From positions 1 through 64,000 of the forward strand of contig CALHCI010000018.1 of assembly GCA_937931165.1 (NCBI GenBank): a DNA stretch of 64,000 nucleotides, written 5' to 3'. The notes below the pieces were generated by a model. It did no database searches and was not told where the DNA came from. It saw only the letters and a program-made list of their open reading frames with translations. Made by a program: the position numbers and the translations under genes. Of this stretch, positions 1-8,489 are shown in pieces; position 1 is the stretch's first letter; each line of letters opens with the position of its first letter. This DNA is from an uncultured Granulosicoccaceae bacterium. Its GTDB lineage: Bacteria; Pseudomonadota; Gammaproteobacteria; Granulosicoccales; Granulosicoccaceae.

Positions 1-20
1 GTAATAACCCGGCTTTTTTG
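1..20 (+). terminator. possible tail of an upstream intrinsic terminator
   Basis: The window opens with CCCGGC followed by six T residues. This looks like the right arm and U-tract of a hairpin whose left arm lies outside the window. It would end a plus-strand gene to the left. The left arm is not visible, so this is only a suggestion. Confidence 0.25.
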
Positions 21-79
21 ACTTGCCGCCTATTCCCGCACGCGCTTACTGATAACATATACGGCTATTCGGAAGCACC

Positions 80-814
80 ATGAAAATTCAAACCAATCAA
101 TTAACCGGTTTTGCGATCGCCCTGTTTTCCCTGACTGCCTGCGGCGGCGGACAGCAAGCGGTGATCGGTGAACAAAGCAACGACAGCCCCGGATCAGTGA
201 ACCATCAGGACACGCACATCGCGTACTCACAGGTGGAGGCGGGCGTGTGGCCACCGCAGCCGGTGGATATCAGCAACGCACGCACTTACGTCAACACTAA
301 TCCCAGTGACAGTATTCGCGAAATCAAGCACGCTGCTGCGCTTGATCTGGCCATGCAAAACGAGGTGGCAGTGCATGCCATTGGCACAAGATTCGAAGTG
401 CTGGGAAGCTACACCACCGGTGACAAGTCCGATCCGTTTAAAACCACGGAGCACGAAATTTTTAACTACAACACTAACCAGGTTGTGACAGTAACCGTTG
501 ATCGCAACAACACAGTTACGGTCAGTCAGGCACCGGCCAGCGATTATCAGCCTGCCGAAACTGCGGCTGAAAGTGTTACGGCGATTTCGATAGCTGCGGG
601 TTACCTGCAAAGTCTGGGACATGACACCACAGATCTTCAAGGTGCGGCATTACTGGCACACCCCACAGCACAGCAAGTTGCAACCACCGGCAAACAGTTC
701 CACGCGCATCGGTTAATCTACGTGACCTTTGGCTACGGCGCAGGCACTACACCGCTGTTTCGTGCAACGGTTGATTTAAGTCAGCAGACAGTCATTGACG
801 GCGGACCACTGTAG
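80..814 (+). CDS. lipoprotein, possibly related to copper amine oxidase N-terminal domains
   Basis: This is a 244-residue exported protein. A hydrophobic signal segment ends in the lipobox LTAC, with Cys21 as the predicted lipidated residue, followed by GGG and a polar linker, so it is probably membrane anchored in the periplasm. The mature part seems to hold two similar alpha/beta units, about residues 75-150 and 160-244. Each has a helix rich in Ala followed by strands, and the second contains ATVDLSQQTV. This pattern recalls the small N2/N3 domains that precede the catalytic domain of copper amine oxidases. The next gene, 34 bases downstream, resembles that catalytic domain, so the two may form a split pair. 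The domain assignment is weak; the lipoprotein signal is clear. Confidence 0.6.
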   Translation: MKIQTNQLTGFAIALFSLTACGGGQQAVIGEQSNDSPGSVNHQDTHIAYSQVEAGVWPPQPVDISNARTYVNTNPSDSIREIKHAAALDLAMQNEVAVHAIGTRFEVLGSYTTGDKSDPFKTTEHEIFNYNTNQVVTVTVDRNNTVTVSQAPASDYQPAETAAESVTAISIAAGYLQSLGHDTTDLQGAALLAHPTAQQVATTGKQFHAHRLIYVTFGYGAGTTPLFRATVDLSQQTVIDGGPL

Positions 815-848
815 CGTGTTAAAGCAAAACGCAGTAGCAGCGATCGTG

Positions 849-1739
849 ATGCTGCAAAAAATATTGTTCGCAGTTGCGCTTGTTTTTTCCGGCAACTTTG
901 TGTTTGCCGATTCTGGCCGGGTCGACTGGTCTGACTGGAAATTTGACTACACCACCGGTGATACCCCCACCGGTTTAACCTTAATGGGTGTGTATTATCG
1001 TGACCATCAAATTCTACATAAAGCCAGCTTTCCAGTCATGCGTGTCGAATATTTAAACGATGCCTGCGGACCCTTTGCCGATATTTTATGGTCAGGCAAC
1101 TATGTTCCCATTACACAGCACGAAGACGTATCTGTTTGCAGCGGAGAAAAACTCTGTAAACGCACCTATGAGAAAGACGGAGAAAAATTTCTTGAGATGG
1201 GTGTCAACGCAAAACTGGGTGAGTACGAAATCTATCAGTCCTACGTATTCAGCAACCGTGGTTATTTTGATGCGTATGTGTTTAGTCGCGGTCTGCAATG
1301 CGCTGAAGACCACACCCATCATGCACACTGGCGGCTGGACTTTGATATCGATGGCAGTGGTGATGATCAGGTATTCAAAAACACCGGCAGTCTGCAAGCC
1401 ACCGAGTTTAATGATACCCGAACCGCCTCTACCTTCTGGAGTATTCAGGATGCAGAAACCGGTACGCGTGTAGAAATTATTCCCGGCGCGGATGACGGAT
1501 TTCCAGACGACTTTGCCAGATGGGATGTCGCCGTCAGAACCTACAAAAGCAACGAGTCTGACACCTGGCTTTGGGGCCCGCGCGGGGAAATCGGTTCTCT
1601 GTTTAACAACAATGAGAATATTGATCGCGCCGATACTGTTTTCTGGTATGTCACCCACCTCGAACACAGTGCCTTTAATGGTGAGTCTGTCTGGCACTAC
1701 TCCGGACCGCGAATCAGGGTAGTATTACCTTCACCTTAA
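849..1739 (+). CDS. secreted copper-amine-oxidase-like protein, shortened
   Basis: This is a 296-residue protein with a signal peptide (hydrophobic stretch ending in FVFADS). The ATG at 849 is chosen because the signal peptide begins there; no good ribosome-binding site is visible. Several segments resemble the copper amine oxidase catalytic domain: GVYYRDHQILHKASFPVMRV near residues 47-66, a GEYEIYQSYVF stretch where the quinone-forming Tyr normally lies (Tyr126), then a His-rich DHTHHAHWRLDFDIDG segment that would contain the HxH copper ligands, and near the end FWYVTHLEH, which matches the region of the third copper His. The usual NYD/E signature is EYE here. The domain is about 100 residues short of a normal catalytic domain, so activity is uncertain. 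It may act with the lipoprotein encoded just upstream. Confidence 0.55.
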   Translation: MLQKILFAVALVFSGNFVFADSGRVDWSDWKFDYTTGDTPTGLTLMGVYYRDHQILHKASFPVMRVEYLNDACGPFADILWSGNYVPITQHEDVSVCSGEKLCKRTYEKDGEKFLEMGVNAKLGEYEIYQSYVFSNRGYFDAYVFSRGLQCAEDHTHHAHWRLDFDIDGSGDDQVFKNTGSLQATEFNDTRTASTFWSIQDAETGTRVEIIPGADDGFPDDFARWDVAVRTYKSNESDTWLWGPRGEIGSLFNNNENIDRADTVFWYVTHLEHSAFNGESVWHYSGPRIRVVLPSP

Positions 1740-1774
1740 TCACCAACCGATTGATAACCTTTGGCGGGGTACCT

Positions 1775-2554
1775 ATGCAGCTGGATCAAATTATTAACCC
1801 GACCCGCTACCCGATTGATTCAGGAGACTTTCGCAACGATTGCAAAACAAAACTTGATAACAGCGGTGCTTTGGTGCTGCCGGGTTTTCTACAAAAGCAA
1901 GCCGTTGATCTAATCAAAAAAGAAGGTGCAGACCATCAACACCTGGCCTACTTTACGCAAAGCGCACATAACGTTTACCTAAGCCCGGCCGACAGCAACT
2001 TCGATGCAGAACACCCGCGAAATCGAAAGGTAGTTTCCAGTAAAGGTTGCATCACCACCGATCAGATTCCACAAAACTCGGCACTTACTTCACTCTACCA
2101 GGCGCAGTCGTTTCGGGATTTTTTGTGCGCTGTTCTAAGCGTTGATGCACTGCACGAATACGCAGACCCGCTGTCGTCAATCAATCTGCACTATGCAAGC
2201 GAAGGGCAGGAACTGGGGTGGCACTTCGACAATTCGTCTTTTGCCATTACTCTGCTGATTCAGCCGCCAGAGAGCGGCGGTGAATTTGAATACGTTAAAG
2301 ATCTCCGAAATGCCGAAACCAACGATATGAACTACGACGGTGTTGCCGCGGTGCTGGACGGTGACACGGTGCCTGAAAAGCTGCACCTCACCGCTGGTAC
2401 ATTGTCATTATTCAGAGGGCGCAACTCCATGCATCGCGTGACACCAACCACCGGTAACCAGACCCGTATGTTAGTCGTGCTTGCCTATAACACCGAACCC
2501 GGGATTTCACTGTCAGAGTCTGCCAGAAAGACTTTCTACGGCAGACTGGGCTGA
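1775..2554 (+). CDS. 2OG-Fe(II) oxygenase, HalD/ArpA-like
   Basis: This is a 259-residue non-haem iron dioxygenase that probably couples 2-oxoglutarate decarboxylation to oxidation of an unknown small molecule or amino acid. The facial triad is visible as His150-Phe-Asp152 (GWHFDNSSF) and His220 (MHRVTP), with Arg231 as the likely 2OG carboxylate ligand. The overall layout, including the C-terminal TFYGR motif, is that of the HalD/BesD-related family. Because the second ligand is Asp, not Gly or Ala, this member should hydroxylate, not halogenate. The ATG at 1775 is preferred over an upstream start because of the GGCGGGG before it. It lies 35 bases after the amine-oxidase-like gene and 42 before the FAD oxidase, all on one strand. 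The substrate is unknown. Confidence 0.7.
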   Translation: MQLDQIINPTRYPIDSGDFRNDCKTKLDNSGALVLPGFLQKQAVDLIKKEGADHQHLAYFTQSAHNVYLSPADSNFDAEHPRNRKVVSSKGCITTDQIPQNSALTSLYQAQSFRDFLCAVLSVDALHEYADPLSSINLHYASEGQELGWHFDNSSFAITLLIQPPESGGEFEYVKDLRNAETNDMNYDGVAAVLDGDTVPEKLHLTAGTLSLFRGRNSMHRVTPTTGNQTRMLVVLAYNTEPGISLSESARKTFYGRLG

Positions 2555-2596
2555 TTAACCCGACACAGATCAACACTGACACCGGAGGGATATTGA

Positions 2597-4036
2597 GTGA
2601 CCGAACTGATCACACAGCTCGAGGCTATTGTCGGTAGTGCCAATGTGCTCAACCCGGAGCAAGTCGCACAACGGGCAAAGCACTTCTGGGACCCTTCTCC
2701 GATGGTTGCCCTGGCATTAGTCAGACCTGTGGATACCAATGAGGTCAGCCAGGTACTCAAAATCTGCAGCGAACATAAACAACCGGTAGTAACCCACGGC
2801 GGTGTCACCGGTTTGGTCGATGGAGAAAAAAGTAACCACAAAGAAATCATATTGTCCCTTGAACGTATGCAGTCTATCGAGTCAATTGACCCGGTAAACC
2901 GCACCATGACAGTACAAGCCGGGTGTGTTCTGCAAACAGTCCACGAGGCCGCAACAGACGCCGGACTGTTCTACGGACTCGATCTGGGCGCTCGCGGTTC
3001 GTGCACCATCGGTGGAAATATTTCAACCAATGCAGGCGGGCTTTCCGTGTTGCGTTATGGCATGACACGCGAACAAATTCTCGGCCTTGAAGTGGTACTT
3101 GCCGACGGCACTATTCTCAGTTCACTGAATAAGATGATTAAAAACAATGCCGGCTATGATTTAAAGCAACTGTTCATTGGCAGCGAAGGCACCCTGGGTG
3201 TGGTGACTCGTGCGGTACTGCGACTCAGGCCCGATACCCCAACCTGCAATACCGCAATAGTGGCGTTTGACAACTTTGACCAGGTTACCGCAACCCTTGA
3301 CCACATCACCCGCACACTGAATACCAATCTGAATGCATTCGAAATTCTGTGGAATGACTTCTACCATCTTTCAACCAACCCGGATATTAACGGCAGCACA
3401 CGGGCACCGCTTGCAAATGACTCTTTTGCCTACGCTATTATTGAAGCACGTGGTGCCAACGAGGCATCTGATCAACAACTGTTTATTCAGGCAATGGAAG
3501 CTGCAATAGAAAATGCGCTGATTGCAGATGCTGTTATAGCGAAATCCGAAAGCGAACGTGCTGAAATCTGGAACATACGTGAAAATGTCGATCTAACGCT
3601 GCGACACCAGCCATTGTTTATTTACGATATCAGCCTGCCAATCAATCATATGCAAACCTACCTCGATGAAGTGCGTTCGACATTGCAAAAAGACTGGCCA
3701 GAGGTCATTGTCTATGCCTATGGACATCTGGCTGACAATAACCTGCATGTCACTATCGCCCCGCAACCGAAGAACTATATAAACGACCCGCAGCAACAGC
3801 CGGTTAAAATACAAGCGTTTAACGACACCCAGCGAGTGTGGTATGAGCAGTGTAATAAGACGGTATTCGAGCCGTTAGCCAAACTGGGTGGCTCAATATC
3901 AGCAGAGCATGGTATTGGACTGCTTAAAAAGCAATATCTGAAATACTCTCGCACGCCGGAGGAAATCAGAGTAATGCAGCTCTTGAAGAAATCACTCGAC
4001 CCGCACAACCTGCTAAACCCCGGTAAGGTCTGCTAA
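2597..4036 (+). CDS. FAD-binding oxidoreductase, GlcD / D-2-hydroxyacid dehydrogenase type
   Basis: This is a 479-residue flavoenzyme of the VAO/PCMH family, most like D-lactate or D-2-hydroxyglutarate dehydrogenases. The N-terminal half has the FAD-binding signatures THGGVTGLVDG and GGNISTNAGGLSVLRYG. The C-terminal FAD-oxidase domain has YGHLADNNLHV, which holds the metal-binding His typical of 2-hydroxyacid dehydrogenases, and SAEHGIGLLKKQYL near the end. It starts with GTG at 2597, eight bases after a GGAGGG ribosome-binding site. It is probably a cytoplasmic or membrane-associated enzyme oxidising a D-2-hydroxyacid. It sits downstream of the 2OG oxygenase, perhaps co-transcribed. The exact substrate cannot be read from the sequence. 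Confidence 0.85.
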   Translation: MTELITQLEAIVGSANVLNPEQVAQRAKHFWDPSPMVALALVRPVDTNEVSQVLKICSEHKQPVVTHGGVTGLVDGEKSNHKEIILSLERMQSIESIDPVNRTMTVQAGCVLQTVHEAATDAGLFYGLDLGARGSCTIGGNISTNAGGLSVLRYGMTREQILGLEVVLADGTILSSLNKMIKNNAGYDLKQLFIGSEGTLGVVTRAVLRLRPDTPTCNTAIVAFDNFDQVTATLDHITRTLNTNLNAFEILWNDFYHLSTNPDINGSTRAPLANDSFAYAIIEARGANEASDQQLFIQAMEAAIENALIADAVIAKSESERAEIWNIRENVDLTLRHQPLFIYDISLPINHMQTYLDEVRSTLQKDWPEVIVYAYGHLADNNLHVTIAPQPKNYINDPQQQPVKIQAFNDTQRVWYEQCNKTVFEPLAKLGGSISAEHGIGLLKKQYLKYSRTPEEIRVMQLLKKSLDPHNLLNPGKVC

Positions 4037-4247
4037 AGGTGATGAGCTAGAGCAATGTATGTAAGGCCGCAATGGCCAGACAGGCCAGTAACACTTGAAG
4101 GCGAAGCCAGTAGCAGTTCTTTTTAATCTGACACATGATTCAGGATTCCGTTTAACACATCCTGAATGCTAGAGAGCAAATGTTGCAGAACCGAGGTTCA
4201 AATTCGCTTGTTTTGAGCTGAAATATGACGAATTATGGCAACCCTTC

Positions 4248-4275
4248 TATCCGGGTTTGCAATGAAATCCGGATA
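4248..4275 (-). terminator. weak hairpin downstream of the CitE-like gene
   Basis: TATCCGG (4248-4254) pairs with CCGGATA (4269-4275) across a 14-base loop, just past the stop codon of the minus-strand lyase gene. There is no clear T-tract, so termination is uncertain. A second inverted repeat, ATTCAGGA at 4138-4145 with TCCTGAAT at 4160-4167, lies in the same 241-base gap between convergent genes. Nothing else was recognised in the gap. Confidence 0.3.
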
Positions 4276-4277
4276 AG

Positions 4278-5141
4278 CTAGCTGTATTGCCGCAACAGCG
4301 ATTCGGCTTGTTCCAGATGCAATCGCTCCACCATTTTACCGTTAAGGCTGATTACACCGGCATTGGAATGTTCAGGTTTTGCAAACTCGGCAACGATAGC
4401 CCGGGCTTCGGCAAGCGCTTCATCAGAAGGACTGAACACCTCGTTACAGATAGTTACCTGTACCGGATGAATCAGTGTTTTACCGGTAAAACCCATGGTT
4501 TTGGCCTGAGCTGCCTCCGTCGTAAAACCATCAGTATCTTTATAGTTATTATAAACACTGTCCAGTACCGAAATACCAAAGTGCCGGCCGTGCAGCACCA
4601 GCTGCATTAGCCAGGGTACCAGAAATTCACGACCACCCGCTAAAGACACGCCGGTATCGAGCGCAAGATCGTTGTGTCCGACAATCAGACATCCCACCCT
4701 GAAACGGCTTTCACGACCTGCGGTAATGATTTCCCGAAGATTTACCAGCCCGGCGGCGGTCTCGATCATATACCAGGTGCTGCAGTCGTTTTTAAAACCC
4801 CGGTTAATCGCATCGGCTTCGAAGGTTTCTACATCATCAACCGACGAGACCTTTGGCAATAGCACTGCATCTGGCTGACAACCGGCAATGGTATCCAGAT
4901 CTTTCAGGTAGTCCCCGGTGTTGATCGGGTTGGTGCGAATAGCCGTAATGCTGCCACCGAAATCCGGTGTTTCAAACGCGGTCTGAAGCTGCTCACGCGC
5001 CAGCGACTTTGACTCGGGTGCGACTGCATCTTCAAGATCGAAGATAACGGCGTCCACCGCTATGGTGCGGGATTTTTCGATCGCACGGGCATTGCTTGCG
5101 GGAAGGTAGAGTGCCGACCGCAAAGGGTGTTGGTTTTTCAT
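4278..5141 (-). CDS. HpcH/HpaI aldolase family, CitE-like CoA-ester lyase
   Basis: This 287-residue protein has the TIM-barrel signature of citrate lyase beta / malyl-CoA lyase proteins. RSALYLPA opens the protein, IFDLEDAV follows (residues 33-40), then Arg69 in AIRTNP, Lys97 in LLPK, Glu127 in IETAAGLVN as a likely magnesium ligand, and VGHNDLALD. Family members cleave or hydrolyse 3-hydroxyacyl-CoA esters such as malyl-CoA, citramalyl-CoA or citryl-CoA. No alpha or gamma citrate lyase subunits are nearby, so it is one of the stand-alone CitE-like enzymes, not part of citrate lyase. It is transcribed towards the FAD oxidase gene (convergent) and is preceded by glmS on the same strand after a strong hairpin. 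The substrate is unknown. Confidence 0.8.
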   Translation of the reverse strand: MKNQHPLRSALYLPASNARAIEKSRTIAVDAVIFDLEDAVAPESKSLAREQLQTAFETPDFGGSITAIRTNPINTGDYLKDLDTIAGCQPDAVLLPKVSSVDDVETFEADAINRGFKNDCSTWYMIETAAGLVNLREIITAGRESRFRVGCLIVGHNDLALDTGVSLAGGREFLVPWLMQLVLHGRHFGISVLDSVYNNYKDTDGFTTEAAQAKTMGFTGKTLIHPVQVTICNEVFSPSDEALAEARAIVAEFAKPEHSNAGVISLNGKMVERLHLEQAESLLRQYS

Positions 5142-5207
5142 TTCTCAGCTGTCAAAGCCATTTAACACAGCACTGGAAGATGCGGTAAATCAAAAATTAG
5201 ATAGCCA

Positions 5208-5237
5208 GGACTCGCAGGTAGCACTACCTGCGAGTCC
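5208..5237 (-). terminator. strong hairpin after glmS
   Basis: A perfect 13-base-pair stem, GGACTCGCAGGTA with TACCTGCGAGTCC, closes a four-base loop 20 bases after the glmS stop codon. On the minus strand, ATTTTTGATTT follows about 12 bases later. It probably ends the glmU-glmS transcript or stabilises its 3' end, although the T-run is offset from the stem. Confidence 0.6.
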
Positions 5238-5256
5238 AATGACGATCAAGTATGCG

Positions 5257-7095
5257 TTATTCTACGGTAACACTCTTTGCAAGATTACGGGGTTGATCTA
5301 CATCAGTACCACGCATTACAGCAACATGGTAGGACAACAGCTGCAGCGGAACCGTAAGCAACAGAGGCGCTACTGCCTCCGGACAACCCGGGATTTTCAC
5401 CAGCTTTAATCCATCGATAGATTCGATATCGGTGTCTTCTTCAGTCATTACATACAATTGTCCGCCACGGGTGCGAACTTCTTCGAGGTTTGACTTGAGC
5501 TTTTCGAGCAGACTGTCATTCGGCGCAATAGCGATAACAGGCACTTCATTATCTACCAGTGCAAGCGGGCCGTGCTTGAGTTCGCCGGCCGGGTATCCTT
5601 CTGCATGGATATAGGAAATTTCTTTAAGCTTCAACGCACCTTCCAGTGCAATCGGAAACATGGGTCCGCGACCTAAAAAGATTGCATGATCTTTTTCAAC
5701 AAATTCCTCGGCAAGATGCTCAATGGTGCGATCAAGACCTAACAATCGTTCCATCGTAATCGGACTCTCATAGAGTGCTTTGATTATTTCTGCACGCTGA
5801 GCCTCAGTTTGAGTTTCCTTGGCTTTCGCCATGGTAAGTGCGACAAGCTGCAGAGCAACCAGCTGAGTGGTGAATGCTTTGGTAGACGCAACACCGATTT
5901 CCGGACCCGCTTTGGTGAGAAGCGTGGCATCCGCTTCACGAGTGAGAGTGCTTTCCGGCACATTGCATATGGCCAGTGTACCCAGATATAAACCGGATTT
6001 TTTAACCTCTTCGAGTGCTGCGAGAGAATCAGCGGTTTCGCCTGACTGAGACAACGTGATGTACAGAGTATTCTTAGGTACAGCAACAGTGCGATAACGG
6101 TACTCACTGGCGATCTCTACGGTACACGGGGTTTGCGTGTATTCTTCAAACCAGTACTTGGATGTTAAGCCGGCATGGTAGCTGGTACCACAGGCAACAA
6201 TATGAATTGCTTCTACACGTTTTAACAGTGAAGGATCCAGATCGCCAAAACCGTTTAACAGCAGATTGGTGTCGGTAATGCGGTCCTGCAAAGTTGCCCG
6301 AACTGCATTGGGCTGCTCGTAAATTTCTTTGAGCATGAAATGCTTGTACGGACCTTTATCTACCGAGCCAAGAGACAGCGTTGATGTCTTTACAGGGCGT
6401 TTTACTTCTGCGCCGCTTTCATCGAGTATTTTAAGCTTGCTTTCGCAGATATCGACCAGGTCACCGTCTTCGAGGTAGATAAACTCCTGCGTTACCGGAA
6501 TTAGTGCAGCAGTATCTGATGCGAGAAAAAACTCGCCTACACCCAGCCCGACTAATAGCGGGCTTCCGCGGCGAACGGCAATCATGCGGTCTGGCATTTC
6601 GGTATTGAGAATTGCAACAGCGTAAGCACCGTCCAGGAGATCAACACTGTTTTGCACGCCTTTGAGATAGTCACCGGCTTTACTGACCTCTCGGTGCAAC
6701 AGATGCACAATGACTTCTGTGTCTGTTTGCGAGGAAAATTCATAGCCTTCGTTCTTCAGTTCGGCACGCAGTGACTCATGGTTTTCAATAATGCCATTGT
6801 GCACTACCGAGAACTGATCACTGGAGTTATGCGGATGTGCATTCGCCTCTGAAGGTTCGCCGTGTGTCGCCCAGCGCGTGTGTGCGATACCAATGCCACT
6901 GTCCATCGGTGATTTTTCGAGTTTTTCACCTAACGCCGCTACTTTACCAAGCGCACGGGTACGCTGGATATTGTAGTCTTTGTCGAGTACGGCCATACCA
7001 GCGGAGTCATAGCCGCGGTACTCCATTCGGTGAAGCCCTTCAAGCAATATAGGCGTTACGTTCCGCTGTGCGTACGCTGCAATAATTCCACACAT
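5257..7095 (-). CDS. glmS: glutamine-fructose-6-phosphate aminotransferase (isomerising)
   Basis: This 612-residue cytoplasmic enzyme makes glucosamine-6-phosphate from fructose-6-phosphate and glutamine, the first step to UDP-GlcNAc for peptidoglycan and LPS. Length is near the E. coli enzyme (609). The start MCGIIAAY places Cys2 as the N-terminal nucleophile of the glutaminase domain, with HTRWATHG and the NAHPH segment as further active-site motifs. Two SIS domains follow; CGTSYHAG and SQSGETADS mark the first. The C-terminus PRNLAKSVTVE is the conserved end that shields the ammonia channel. It lies 20 bases after glmU and is probably co-transcribed with it. I saw no glmS ribozyme upstream, as expected outside Firmicutes. 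Confidence 0.98.
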   Translation of the reverse strand: MCGIIAAYAQRNVTPILLEGLHRMEYRGYDSAGMAVLDKDYNIQRTRALGKVAALGEKLEKSPMDSGIGIAHTRWATHGEPSEANAHPHNSSDQFSVVHNGIIENHESLRAELKNEGYEFSSQTDTEVIVHLLHREVSKAGDYLKGVQNSVDLLDGAYAVAILNTEMPDRMIAVRRGSPLLVGLGVGEFFLASDTAALIPVTQEFIYLEDGDLVDICESKLKILDESGAEVKRPVKTSTLSLGSVDKGPYKHFMLKEIYEQPNAVRATLQDRITDTNLLLNGFGDLDPSLLKRVEAIHIVACGTSYHAGLTSKYWFEEYTQTPCTVEIASEYRYRTVAVPKNTLYITLSQSGETADSLAALEEVKKSGLYLGTLAICNVPESTLTREADATLLTKAGPEIGVASTKAFTTQLVALQLVALTMAKAKETQTEAQRAEIIKALYESPITMERLLGLDRTIEHLAEEFVEKDHAIFLGRGPMFPIALEGALKLKEISYIHAEGYPAGELKHGPLALVDNEVPVIAIAPNDSLLEKLKSNLEEVRTRGGQLYVMTEEDTDIESIDGLKLVKIPGCPEAVAPLLLTVPLQLLSYHVAVMRGTDVDQPRNLAKSVTVE

Positions 7096-7115
7096 GATTC
7101 AGTTTTCCAGTTTTC

Positions 7116-8489
7116 TTATTTCTTTACAGGAGTTTTCTTTACCGGCCGCGGCCAGTTATCAACCGTTTTCACCGGCGCACGGGTAAAAGCGAGTTGATTG
7201 GCTGCAACCTCTTTGGTGATGGTTGAACCGGCACCAATGACGGCGTTTTCGCGCACGGTGACCGGTGCTACCAGCTGTGTGCAAGAACCGATGAATACGC
7301 CGTCTTCAATCACGGTTTGGTGTTTATTAGCACCATCATAGTTGCAGGTAATTGTTCCAGCACCAATGTTGACTTTTTCGCCAACGATACTGTCACCGAC
7401 ATAAGACAAATGATTAACCTTGCTGCCTTTGTTAATCACTGATTTTTTAATTTCTACAAAGTTACCAATATGAGCGTCTTCAGCAAGCTCGGCACCCGGG
7501 CGCAGCCTTGCGAAAGGCCCGAGTGTGCAGTTTTTACCGACCACACTGTCTTCGATCACTGTATTTGCTTTAATAACTGTGCCGGAGGCAATAGTGGCAT
7601 TGCTGATAATACAGTTAGGACCGATTTCAACATTTTCTCCAATCGTGACATCACCTTCAAACAGACAGTTAATATCGATAATTGAATCCTGTCCGACTGT
7701 CAGATTGCCACGTACATCAATGCGCTGCGGATCTCGAAGTGTGACACCGGCAGTCATCAGATCATCAGCCTGGTTGAGCTGGTAAATTCTTTCAAGCTCG
7801 GCAAGCTGCAGGCGACTGTTTACACCGGCGGTTTCCCAAACATGGTCTGGCTGATGGGTGGTTACCGTCATACCCTGCTCTACCGCCAGAGAAAAAATAT
7901 CCGTCAGGTAGTATTCACCCTGCGCGTTGTTATTGTCGATTCTGCCAAGCAACTCATCGAGTACTGATGCTTTCGCTGCCAGTATGCCGGTGTTCACTTC
8001 CTGAATATTCAGCTGTTCGCCGGTGGCATCTTTCTGCTCGACAATACCGAGTACATTACCGGAGGTGTCCCGCACAATACGACCATAACCGGTCGGGTCA
8101 TCCATATTCACAGTAAGCAATGCCAGATTGCTGTCGGAAACATCACCAACGAGCTTTTGCAGTGTTTCCGGCTTGGTCAGTGGTACATCACCGTAGGCAA
8201 TCAGAACGGTGTCTACGGCATCTAACAATGGCACCGCCTGCTGTACCGCGTGGCCGGTACCGAGTTGTTCGGTTTGTTCGACATACTCTACCGAGCGAGT
8301 CACGGTTTCCCGCACCTGATCGGCACCATGGCCGACAACCAGCACTGTTGCGGCAGCACCGAGATCGGCGGCGGCGTCAATAACATGTTCTACCATTGGC
8401 TTGTGTGCAACACGGTGCAGCACCTTGGGCATCGCGGATTTCATGCGAGTGCCTTTGCCGGCGGCGAGAATGACTACTTTTAGGGACAT
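7116..8489 (-). CDS. glmU: bifunctional UDP-N-acetylglucosamine pyrophosphorylase / glucosamine-1-phosphate N-acetyltransferase
   Basis: This 457-residue enzyme (E. coli 456) acetylates glucosamine-1-phosphate and then transfers UMP to give UDP-GlcNAc. The N-terminal uridyltransferase domain begins VVILAAGKGTRMKS, the nucleotide-binding loop, and contains QLGTGHAVQQA and AYGDVPL. The C-terminal half is a left-handed beta-helix of hexapeptide repeats, ending with the acetyl-CoA-binding region around NYDGANKHQTVIEDGVFIGS. It sits directly upstream of glmS on the same strand. In many gammaproteobacteria glmU follows atpC; here about 16 kb of other genes separate them. Confidence 0.98.
   Translation of the reverse strand: MSLKVVILAAGKGTRMKSAMPKVLHRVAHKPMVEHVIDAAADLGAAATVLVVGHGADQVRETVTRSVEYVEQTEQLGTGHAVQQAVPLLDAVDTVLIAYGDVPLTKPETLQKLVGDVSDSNLALLTVNMDDPTGYGRIVRDTSGNVLGIVEQKDATGEQLNIQEVNTGILAAKASVLDELLGRIDNNNAQGEYYLTDIFSLAVEQGMTVTTHQPDHVWETAGVNSRLQLAELERIYQLNQADDLMTAGVTLRDPQRIDVRGNLTVGQDSIIDINCLFEGDVTIGENVEIGPNCIISNATIASGTVIKANTVIEDSVVGKNCTLGPFARLRPGAELAEDAHIGNFVEIKKSVINKGSKVNHLSYVGDSIVGEKVNIGAGTITCNYDGANKHQTVIEDGVFIGSCTQLVAPVTVRENAVIGAGSTITKEVAANQLAFTRAPVKTVDNWPRPVKKTPVKK

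Noticed and set aside
1775-2554. 2OG oxygenase as an amino-acid halogenase (BesD/HalD type)
   Set aside because: The second iron ligand is Asp152, not Gly or Ala, so chloride cannot take that position; hydroxylation is expected.
7096-7115. glmS ribozyme or riboswitch upstream of glmS
   Set aside because: Only 20 bases separate glmU and glmS, too short for the ribozyme, which is a Gram-positive feature.
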